From contig JANMCC010000370.1 in assembly GCA_031360885.1 (NCBI GenBank), positions 1-11,945 of the forward strand: a stretch of 11,945 bases of DNA, written 5' to 3'. Positions 1-6,604 of the stretch are shown piece by piece. This DNA comes from Schlegelella_A sp031360885. Lineage in GTDB: Bacteria; Pseudomonadota; Gammaproteobacteria; Burkholderiales; Burkholderiaceae_C. Position 1 is the first letter of the stretch. The number at the start of each line of letters is the position of its first letter. The notes under the pieces are model-generated. The model saw only the letters and a list, made by a program, of their open reading frames with translations, searched no databases and was not told where the DNA came from. The position numbers and the translations under genes were made by a program.

Positions 1-1272
1 GCCGAGCTCCGGGCGCTTCCTCATCGTCGTTTCCAGGAACACGTAGAACGCCGCCAGCGCCAGCGCCGACAGCGCGGTGCCGTACGGCGTGTCGCGGACC
101 AGCCCGTACTGCAGCGCGAAGACGATCGTCGGCAGGCCGAAAAGGAACGTGCTGTTGACCCACGCGTCGCTGCGATGCCCGGCGCCGTCTACCGCGCGCC
201 GTGCCGGCAGCAGCATGATCAGCACGAACAGGAGGAAGAAGGCGATCAGGAACGCTTCGCTCATCGCGAAAGATTCCGGCCGGTAGCGCAGCACGCCCCA
301 GGCGGTGGCGACGACGAATGTGGCGACGAAGCCGATCAGGTTGAGCGAGCGCCAGGTCCGGTGCCACGCGACCGCGGCGATGCCGGCGTCGAGCACCAGG
401 TAGTAGGCGAACAGCGCGGTCGCGTTGTCGGAGCCGGTCGAGACGATCAGCGGCGTCGCGAAACCGCCGAGCGCGCCGATGACGGCAAGCGAGCGCGCGT
501 CCTGCAGCACGGCGAGGGCCGCTGCGAACATCGCCACCGCGACCATGAGCGCGAATGCCGGGCCCGCGGAGAGCACGCCGTAGAAGCGGAACGCAGCGAA
601 GAGGGTCAGGTACAGAACGGCGACCGCGCCGCCCTGCAGCACCTGCGCATACCCGGGTCGCGAGAGGCGCAGCCGCCAGCCGAAGGCGAGCAGCACGACC
701 GCGGCAGCGCCGATCGACGCGAGCCGCCACTCGACCGGCACCTGGGTGTGCTCGGCGGCGTACTTGGCGAGGAAGGCCAGGCCGATGAAGAGGATCGCGA
801 CGCCCGCCTTGACGATCGTGTTGCCGCCGACCAGCCATTGCCGCAGCGTCTCGAGTGGCGAGGGTGTCGCGACCGCAGCCGGCATGGGCGTGGCAATAGG
901 CGTCGGGGGCGCTTCCGGCATCGGCACGGTGTCGGGTCCGGCGCGTTGCTCTTCGACGAACGCCGCGGCGAGCGGGGTGACCGGAACCTGGGGGGCGACC
1001 GGTGCGTCGACACTCTCGTTCGTCGCGACCGCCGGTGCCTCGGCCACCCGGCTGACAACGCCGACCTCCGGCGAGTCAGCCACCGGCGCTGCCACCCTGG
1101 CGTCGCCGGCGCGCAGCGCGGCCAGCGATTCCCGCAAGGCGCGGATGTCGCGTTGCAGCCGGGACACCCGCACCAGCAACCAGCCGAGCACGCTGCCGGC
1201 GAAGACGCCGAAGGCGCTTTCGCTGGTCGCGCCGATCAGCGCGCCGACAAAGATCGCGATCAGATAGAGCAT
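1..1272 (-). CDS. DUF2339 multi-pass inner-membrane protein (3' end off the window)
   Basis: The frame is open from ATG 1272 to the left edge, giving the first 424 residues; family members usually reach roughly 800-1000, so about half is missing. An in-frame TAG 11 codons upstream (1303-1305), with no other start codon between, fixes this ATG. A purine-rich GGGGG lies about 6-10 bases before it. Residues 2-34 are hydrophobic, 36-56 look like a short coiled coil, and 57-140 form a Pro/Ala/Val-rich linker. The family hallmark GGNTIVKAG (149-157) follows and opens a series of membrane helices. A second hallmark, GALGGFATPL, lies at 266-275. The family's function is unknown; it is a polytopic membrane protein, sometimes suggested to act at the envelope. 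It follows the nit gene on the same strand, but a 187-bp spacer rich in inverted repeats suggests separate control. The family assignment is firm; the role is not. Confidence 0.88.
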   Translation of the reverse strand, partial: MLYLIAIFVGALIGATSESAFGVFAGSVLGWLLVRVSRLQRDIRALRESLAALRAGDARVAAPVADSPEVGVVSRVAEAPAVATNESVDAPVAPQVPVTPLAAAFVEEQRAGPDTVPMPEAPPTPIATPMPAAVATPSPLETLRQWLVGGNTIVKAGVAILFIGLAFLAKYAAEHTQVPVEWRLASIGAAAVVLLAFGWRLRLSRPGYAQVLQGGAVAVLYLTLFAAFRFYGVLSAGPAFALMVAVAMFAAALAVLQDARSLAVIGALGGFATPLIVSTGSDNATALFAYYLVLDAGIAAVAWHRTWRSLNLIGFVATFVVATAWGVLRYRPESFAMSEAFLIAFFLLFVLIMLLPARRAVDGAGHRSDAWVNSTFLFGLPTIVFALQYGLVRDTPYGTALSALALAAFYVFLETTMRKRPELG

Positions 1273-1327
1273 CTCGGCCCCCCGCTTTGCTGTCGGAAAA
1301 CTCTAGCAGCCGATCTTCCCGGCAACG

Positions 1328-1367
1328 GCCCGCGAAGGGGGGTCTGGACCCGCCGAGTATCGCGGGC
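1328..1367. repeat. Nested inverted repeat upstream of the DUF2339 gene
   Basis: The arms GCCCGCGA (1328-1335) and TCGCGGGC (1360-1367) are perfect complements. Within the 24-base loop, GGGTC (1340-1344) and GACCC (1347-1351) form a second, tighter inverted repeat. The element lies 56-95 bases before the DUF2339 start codon. It could be a leader structure or an operator for that gene, or part of the same 3' structure cluster as the repeats at 1391-1453. I see no convincing -35/-10 pair here. Confidence 0.35.
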
Positions 1368-1390
1368 GCGACGGCCGGGACCGGCAGGAG

Positions 1391-1443
1391 CGTGCGGCGC
1401 TCCGCTCGATCGTCGAGCACGGACACGAGCGGAGCGGCGCGCG
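1391..1443. repeat. Long imperfect inverted repeat downstream of nit
   Basis: The arms 1398-1408 and 1426-1436 are perfect 11-base complements (CGCTCCGCTCG / CGAGCGGAGCG) around a 17-base loop. Pairing continues outward to 1391/1443 with one mismatch (1397/1437) and one G-T wobble. Inside it, GCTCGA-TCG-TCGAGC (1404-1418) can form a competing 6-bp hairpin. It lies 17 bases beyond the nit stop codon in the direction of transcription. No T-run follows on the minus strand, so it is not a classical intrinsic terminator. It could stabilise the mRNA 3' end, help Rho-dependent termination, or bind a protein. The GC richness makes chance pairing more likely than usual. Confidence 0.45.
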
Positions 1444-1453
1444 CTCGCGCGCC
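1436..1453. repeat. Perfect GC hairpin just after the nit stop codon
   Basis: GGCGCGC (1436-1442) and GCGCGCC (1447-1453) are perfect 7-base complements around a 4-base loop. The hairpin begins 6 bases past the nit stop codon on the minus strand. Its left arm overlaps the right arm of the larger inverted repeat at 1391-1443, so the two folds exclude each other. There is no downstream U-tract. Position suggests a 3'-end or terminator-like structure, but this is inferred from pairing only. Confidence 0.45.
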
Positions 1454-1459
1454 GGTTCT

Positions 1460-2263
1460 TCAGAGCCCCCGGCGGTGCTCCAGCGCCGGGAGCTGCGCGC
1501 GCACTTCGGCGAGCCGGTCCTTGCGCACTTCACCGGCGACGACGCCCTCGCCCTCGGGCAGCATGGCGACGATCTCGCCCCAGGGATCGACGATCAGGCT
1601 GTGCCCGAAGGTGCGCCGGCCGTTCTCGTGCAGGCCGCCTTGCGCGGCGGCAGCGACGTAGCACTGGTTCTCGATCGCCCGCGCGCGCAGCAGCACCTGC
1701 CAGTGCGCGAGGCCGGTCGGATGGGTGAAGGCCGAGGGCACGCACAGCAGGTCGCAGGGCGGCTTCATCAGCGCCCGGTAGAGCTCGGGAAAGCGCAGGT
1801 CGTAGCAGACGCTCAGGCCCACCCGCATGCCGGCGGCGTCGAAGGCGACCGGGTCGCTGCCGGCCTTGAGCGTGCGCCCTTCGTCGTACTGCTCGCGGCC
1901 GTTGTCGTAGCGAAAGAGATGGATCTTGTCGTAGCGCGCGACCCGCTCGCCCGCCGGCGAGAAAACCAGGTTCGCATTCAGCGCCCGGCCTTCTTCGCCG
2001 CTCTGGAGCGGCAGGGTGCCGCCGACGAGCCAGAGGCGGTATTCGCGCGCCGCCCCGGCAAGCATCGCCTGGATCGGCCCTTGGCCCAGCGCTTCGGCGA
2101 CGCCGAGCTTGTCGCGCTCGCTGCGCCCCATGATGCAGAAGTACTCGGGCAGGATCGCCAGCTCGGCGCCCTCTCTCGCGGCGCGCTCGACGAGCCTCAG
2201 GGCGGCGTCGAGATTGCGCTCGACGCTCGGGGTCGAGACCATCTGCAGGGCGGCGATCTTCAT
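1460..2263 (-). CDS. Carbon-nitrogen hydrolase, Nit1-like (probable deaminated glutathione amidase)
   Basis: A 267-residue cytoplasmic enzyme of the nitrilase superfamily. The catalytic Glu-Lys-Cys triad is complete: E40 in ILPEYF, K113 in YDKIHLF and C153 in SVCYDLRFPE. Family blocks continue with PSAFT (176-180), RARAIENQCY (193-202) and FGHSLIVDPWG (219-229). The CYDLRFPE context and the HSLIVDPWG block resemble the Nit1/YbeM group, which hydrolyses deaminated glutathione as metabolite repair; the precise substrate is inferred. The start at 2263 has GAGGAG 5 bases upstream. The frame stays open far upstream, but that part overlaps yhdP and reads as low-complexity Arg/Ala sequence. The gene lies 17 bp after yhdP on the same strand, so the two are probably co-transcribed. 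An omega-amidase or another C-N hydrolase is the alternative. Confidence 0.92.
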   Translation of the reverse strand: MKIAALQMVSTPSVERNLDAALRLVERAAREGAELAILPEYFCIMGRSERDKLGVAEALGQGPIQAMLAGAAREYRLWLVGGTLPLQSGEEGRALNANLVFSPAGERVARYDKIHLFRYDNGREQYDEGRTLKAGSDPVAFDAAGMRVGLSVCYDLRFPELYRALMKPPCDLLCVPSAFTHPTGLAHWQVLLRARAIENQCYVAAAAQGGLHENGRRTFGHSLIVDPWGEIVAMLPEGEGVVAGEVRKDRLAEVRAQLPALEHRRGL

Positions 2264-2267
2264 CGGG

Positions 2268-2273
2268 CTCCTC
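2268..2273 (-). promoter_or_regulatory. Ribosome binding site of the nit gene
   Basis: On the minus strand GAGGAG precedes ATG 2263 by 4-5 bases. It is the clearest Shine-Dalgarno in the window. It decides the start codon of the amidase against the much longer open frame that continues upstream into yhdP. Confidence 0.7.
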
Positions 2274-2280
2274 GGTTCAT

Positions 2281-5200
2281 CTAGCGGGTGGTCGACTTCG
2301 GCGGCTCCGCGGCCGCGGCCGGGCCGGGCGCCTCGGCCGGCGGCGAGCGGCCGAACATGCTGCGCTCGACCCGCTCGACCTTCGGATCGTCCCACGGACC
2401 GGTGACGCGGAACTCGCGCGTGCTCGCCTCGGCGATCGGCTTCTGCAGGAAGTACTGCGCCAGGAAGGTGCCGAGGCCGATCGCGGGATTGATGATCGCG
2501 TAGGCCAGCGACGCCGTCCCGGCGTTGATCTCCGGTACGACGACGACGCGCAGGTTCTGGGTCTCGTGCTCGATGTCGGTCTCGCCTTCCATCAGCACCG
2601 CCGCCGCCGGACCGCGCATGCGCAGGTTGTTGGTCTTGGCCACGCCGTTGGCTATTCTCACGTCGCCGATGACGTTGTCGAAGACGAAACCTTCCTCGAA
2701 CAGGTCGCGGAAGTCGAGCAGCAGGCGCCGCGGCAGCGACTGCAGGCTGAGCACGCCGAGGAGCCGGGCGGCGCCGGGGTTGACGCGGAGGAACTGGCCG
2801 GCATCGATCTCGACCTTGATCTGGCCGCTCATCTTCGACATGTCGGGCGAGAGCGGCGAGCCGGGCCACGACACCGTGCCGACGAGCGAGCCCTTGCCGC
2901 CGCGCACCACCTTGCCCATGCCCAGGCGCTCGAGCAGGGCGCCGCTGTCGACGAGCGCGAGCGTGAAGTCCATCGACGCCCGGCTCGGCCCGCGCACCCC
3001 CGGCACCGCGCCGGCGCCCCAGGTGCCGGTGGCCGCGAGCTGCGCCTCGGGCATGACGAGGTTGAGCTTGGACAGGCGCCATTCGCGCACCGCGTCGCGG
3101 CCGCCGCTCGAGCGGTTCGCCGCTTCGATCTCGAGCCGGCCGAGGTGCTTGCCGCGCAGCTCGAAGTCGTCGACGACGATGTCGAGCGCGGGCACGCTCG
3201 CCGGCTGCTCGTCGAGCAGGCTCTCGACGCGCTCGGCCTCACCCTTGGGCAGGCTGAGACGCGAGAGCCGCGCGTAGACCCGCCCCGCACCCGGACCGGC
3301 CGGGGTCGCACCGCGCCGCGCCGGCCGGTACTCGATGTAGCCGTCGAGCTCGTCGGAATCGACGTTGGCCCGCCAGAGCCCGCTTTCCAACGACAGCCCG
3401 GCGATGACGTTGCCGAGCCGGCGCGACCCCGTCGTCAGCTCGCCGAGACGCAAGGCGATGTGGTCGGGAACGTAGCCCTCGCCGGCGTCGGCGTCGAGCC
3501 CCGGCGCCGCGGCAGCGCCGCGCGCCGGCGTGCCGAGCAGGCGCTCGGACACGGCTTCCCACTCGTCGACGTTGAGCCGCCTCAGGGCGATGCTCGCGGT
3601 CACGCCCGCGGCCGGCAGGATCAGCGGCTCGAGCGGCTCCGCCGCCGCCGGGCCCGGCTCGGCCACCCGGATCGAGCCGCGCACCACGCGCGCCGCATCG
3701 CCCGCGCCCTCGCGCACGAAGCGCGCGCGCAGCGCGTTGCCGATCTCGACCTGGAGCAGGTCGCGCGCGCGGCTGCCGGGGCTCGCCGCGGCGGCCTCCT
3801 CCGGTCCGGTCTGCACGCGCAGCGCCTGCGGCGTCGCCGCCGCCTTGCCGAGCGGATACGGCAGCTCGACGCCGAGCCCCACCAGGTTGCTCGTCACAGC
3901 GAACTGCGGCTGGCCGGCAACGAAGGCGAGCGTCGCCCGATAGCTCGTGGCACCGCTCAGCGGCAACCGGGAGAGCGCGCCGATCTCCACGGCGTTGCGC
4001 AGCGCCTCGGCCGTGACGGTTCCCTGCGCGCTGAAGCGTTGCGCCTCGCCTTGCGAGCCGCCTTCGAAGGCGATGTCGCCGCCGAGCGCACGAGCGCTGC
4101 CGCCGACCACCGAGAACGCGCTCTGGGTGAAATCGATGCGCGCCTTCGCGGCCGCGAGCAGCGGCGTATCGGGCGTCATGCGAACGTCGTTGCCGGCGAG
4201 CGTGAGGTTGCCCTTGACCTGGGTCGCGCCGCCGTCGTCGAGCGGGATCGCGAGCGCGAGCCTGAGGTCGGCGACGCCGGTGCCGCTCGCTCCGGCGAGG
4301 GCCCGCCCGGTCCAGCGTCCCACCGGTGTCGCGTTGACGTAGCGCAGCATCTCGGCGAGCGGGCCGCGGGCGACGCCTTCGATCTCGAGCCGGGCATGGT
4401 CGCCGAGCTGCGGGATCGAGCCGTGGATCTTCGTCCAGTCGGCGCCGCCCAGGCGGGCGCGTGCGTCGCGGATCTCGAGCCGGGTGCGGTCGACGATCAG
4501 CTCGCCCGACACGCCGGTGAGCGGCGGCCAGGTCGGGCTCGCCGCTTCGAAGCTCGGACGAAGCGGCGGCGTGCTGCCGGGGATGTAGGCGAAGACCAGA
4601 TCGTCGACCTTGGCGTCGATCCGGAACTCGCCGTCGCGGCCGGTCTTGCTGTCGTGGAACGGGAAGTCCCAGAGGTCGCCGCGAACCCGGAACGAGGCCC
4701 GCTCGATCGTGCCGCCCTGGACCGCGCGGCCGACGTAGCTGCGCACCGAGTCGGGCAGGCCGAGCGGCAGGTAGCGCACGGTTCGCGCCGCCTTGGCATG
4801 GACTATCCGCCCGTCGAGCTCGAGCTCGCCGGGGTAGCGGCCGCCGCGCGCCATGCCCTCGCCGGCGCCCGTGCGCCAGGTCGCGCTCAGCTCGCCTTCG
4901 GCATCGGCGTTGGCGAAGCGCGCGTCGCGCACCCGCACCGTGATGTTCGGCAGTTCGCCGGCGCGCGGCTCGATCTTCCAGGCGAGCTTCGCGTCGAGGC
5001 GGCCGAACGGCAGCGCCGGCTCGTCGAGCACGCCGGGCAGCTCGACCACGCCCTGCTCGAGGCCGATCCGCGCCTCGCCCCCGGCCTCGTTGGCGTCGAG
5101 CTGGACAGTGGCATTGCGCAGCCCCGGCCGGCCGACCACGTCGTGCCGCTCGCCCGCGTGGGCCGTCAGCGACAGGCCGCTCAGCAGGCCCTTGACCCGG

Positions 5201-6528
5201 TAGTGCGTCGGCGCGTCGATCGGTCCGTCCCAGCGGGTGCTGAGCTGGGTGATCACGCCCTCGGGGTGGACGTCGGCGAGGAGGGCGCGCAGCGCAGCGC
5301 CCAGCGGCACCCGGCCGGCGATGCCGGCCATCACGCCGACGTCGAGTCGCTCGGCCGCGAACTCGCCGCTCGTCACCTCGGCGCCCTCGGGCTGGACCCA
5401 GGCGACGCTCAGCTCGCCCTTGGGCCAGCGAATGCCGTCGCCGGTGACGAAGCCGAAGCCGTGCGCCGCGACCTCGATCCGGTCGCCCTTCTTCTTCGCC
5501 TCGAAGCGGCCTTCGATCTGCTCGAACTCGAGCGCCTCGACGCTCCTGTCCAGGCAGAGGGTCACGGCGCGCAGCGACACGTCGACGGTGGCGCCCTCCG
5601 GCTGGCCTTCCTTCAACTCGAACCAGCCGCGCAGCGCGCCGTCGCCTTCGCTCAGATCGAACGGCAGGCTGAGGTAGCGGCGCAGCTCGCGCACGTCGGC
5701 GCGAGGCAGTTCGCTGAACATGCTGCCGCTCCAGCGCCGCCAGTCGCCGGCGCGGGCGAACAGCGGCTGGGCGAAGCGGCCGCGGATCGTGAACCGATCG
5801 CCCCAGGCGGCGGGCGGGGTCGCGTCGAGGCGGATGTCGTGCGAGCGCAGGCCGTTGCGCACGACGACGTCGACCCCGGCGAGCACCAGCGGCGGCGCCT
5901 GCCGCTGCTCGTCGATCCAACGCACCGTGCCGTCGCGGATCACGAACTCCTCCTGCTTGAAGAACCAGTGCGCGGCGTCGCCGCCGTCGTCGGCGCCCGA
6001 GTCCTTGCCGCCGAAGTCGAGCCCGGCGACGCGGATATGCCCGCCGGCGTCGCGGCGGATGTCGAGCGCCGGCGCGTCGATCAGCAGCTGCTCGAAGCGC
6101 GGCTCGAAGGCGAGCAGCGAGCGCGGCGAAATCGCGGCGGCGACCCGCGGCAGGTTGAGCGCGACCCGCCCCTCGGCGTCGAGAACCCGGACGTCGCGCA
6201 TCTCCAGCGCCGGAACCCAGCCGCTCGAGTGCACCTGGATCGCGCCGATCTTCACGACTGCCCCGAGCAGGCGGCTGGCGCGCGCCTCGATCGGCCCACG
6301 CCACTCCTCGATGTGCGGCAGAATCAGCCAGTGAAGTGAGAGCCAACCTACGAACAGCGCGAGAAACGACGCGCCGAACAGTCCCAGCAACCCGCGCGCC
6401 GCAATCCGCAGCGGAGCGCGACGCAGCACACGCGGCGGCACGGCAGCGTGATCGTGGGGAGGATGGGAAGACATGAAGACAGCGTTGCGCCGGCCGGCAA
6501 GGCGCCAGGGTCGCGGTCGACTCGCCAT
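2281..6528 (-). CDS. yhdP: YhdP-family AsmA-like envelope protein (TIGR02099 type)
   Basis: A 1415-residue protein with one N-terminal membrane segment (about residues 44-70, after an Arg-rich stretch), followed by a huge periplasmic region of alternating beta-type sequence. Family-diagnostic blocks lie near the C-terminus: GQFLRVNPGAARLLG (about 1244-1258), then LQSLPRRLLLDFRDLF and FVFDNVIGDV, ending at RVTGPWDDPKVERV before an Ala/Pro-rich tail. E. coli YhdP, of similar size, acts with TamB and YdbH in carrying phospholipid from the inner to the outer membrane, and a lipid-conducting bridge is the expected role here. The start is uncertain: ATG 6528 has a weak GGGG upstream, whereas ATG 6474 would give MSSHPPHD with no visible Shine-Dalgarno; both keep the membrane anchor. 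It is divergent from glnE, and nit follows it closely. Confidence 0.93.
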   Translation of the reverse strand: MASRPRPWRLAGRRNAVFMSSHPPHDHAAVPPRVLRRAPLRIAARGLLGLFGASFLALFVGWLSLHWLILPHIEEWRGPIEARASRLLGAVVKIGAIQVHSSGWVPALEMRDVRVLDAEGRVALNLPRVAAAISPRSLLAFEPRFEQLLIDAPALDIRRDAGGHIRVAGLDFGGKDSGADDGGDAAHWFFKQEEFVIRDGTVRWIDEQRQAPPLVLAGVDVVVRNGLRSHDIRLDATPPAAWGDRFTIRGRFAQPLFARAGDWRRWSGSMFSELPRADVRELRRYLSLPFDLSEGDGALRGWFELKEGQPEGATVDVSLRAVTLCLDRSVEALEFEQIEGRFEAKKKGDRIEVAAHGFGFVTGDGIRWPKGELSVAWVQPEGAEVTSGEFAAERLDVGVMAGIAGRVPLGAALRALLADVHPEGVITQLSTRWDGPIDAPTHYRVKGLLSGLSLTAHAGERHDVVGRPGLRNATVQLDANEAGGEARIGLEQGVVELPGVLDEPALPFGRLDAKLAWKIEPRAGELPNITVRVRDARFANADAEGELSATWRTGAGEGMARGGRYPGELELDGRIVHAKAARTVRYLPLGLPDSVRSYVGRAVQGGTIERASFRVRGDLWDFPFHDSKTGRDGEFRIDAKVDDLVFAYIPGSTPPLRPSFEAASPTWPPLTGVSGELIVDRTRLEIRDARARLGGADWTKIHGSIPQLGDHARLEIEGVARGPLAEMLRYVNATPVGRWTGRALAGASGTGVADLRLALAIPLDDGGATQVKGNLTLAGNDVRMTPDTPLLAAAKARIDFTQSAFSVVGGSARALGGDIAFEGGSQGEAQRFSAQGTVTAEALRNAVEIGALSRLPLSGATSYRATLAFVAGQPQFAVTSNLVGLGVELPYPLGKAAATPQALRVQTGPEEAAAASPGSRARDLLQVEIGNALRARFVREGAGDAARVVRGSIRVAEPGPAAAEPLEPLILPAAGVTASIALRRLNVDEWEAVSERLLGTPARGAAAAPGLDADAGEGYVPDHIALRLGELTTGSRRLGNVIAGLSLESGLWRANVDSDELDGYIEYRPARRGATPAGPGAGRVYARLSRLSLPKGEAERVESLLDEQPASVPALDIVVDDFELRGKHLGRLEIEAANRSSGGRDAVREWRLSKLNLVMPEAQLAATGTWGAGAVPGVRGPSRASMDFTLALVDSGALLERLGMGKVVRGGKGSLVGTVSWPGSPLSPDMSKMSGQIKVEIDAGQFLRVNPGAARLLGVLSLQSLPRRLLLDFRDLFEEGFVFDNVIGDVRIANGVAKTNNLRMRGPAAAVLMEGETDIEHETQNLRVVVVPEINAGTASLAYAIINPAIGLGTFLAQYFLQKPIAEASTREFRVTGPWDDPKVERVERSMFGRSPPAEAPGPAAAAEPPKSTTR

Positions 6529-6541
6529 CGAAGCCCCATCG

Positions 6542-6571
6542 CGGCGCGGTCACGACCCGCGTCTCGCGCCG
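6542..6571. repeat. Inverted repeat in the yhdP/glnE divergent spacer
   Basis: CGGCGCG (6542-6548) and CGCGCCG (6565-6571) are perfect 7-base complements separated by 16 bases, in the 76-bp region between the divergent yhdP and glnE starts. The position would suit an operator or a leader hairpin. The arms consist only of G and C, so chance is a real possibility. No promoter boxes could be assigned with confidence on either strand. Confidence 0.25.
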
Positions 6572-6604
6572 GTCGTTTCAATCTAGCACAGACCCCCGGC
6601 GACG

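Noticed and set aside
1273..1330. Possible sigma-70 promoter before the DUF2339 gene (TTGCCG ... TAGAGT)
   Set aside because: The spacer is 14 bases instead of about 17, and both boxes are poor matches.
175..1728. A 517-codon plus-strand open frame over the DUF2339 gene and the spacer
   Set aside because: The product is Arg/Asp/Glu/Gly-rich and crosses two real minus-strand genes. The minus strand gives a coherent multi-pass membrane protein with DUF2339 hallmarks.
2566..6339. A 1257-codon open frame antisense to yhdP
   Set aside because: It is a shadow produced by the GC-rich third positions of yhdP. Its product is low-complexity Arg/Ala/Asp/His-rich sequence with no domain, while the minus strand gives a clear YhdP family protein.
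6553..6581. TTGAAA as a -35 box for yhdP on the minus strand
   Set aside because: The hexamer 17 bases downstream is GGGTCG, which is not a -10 element.
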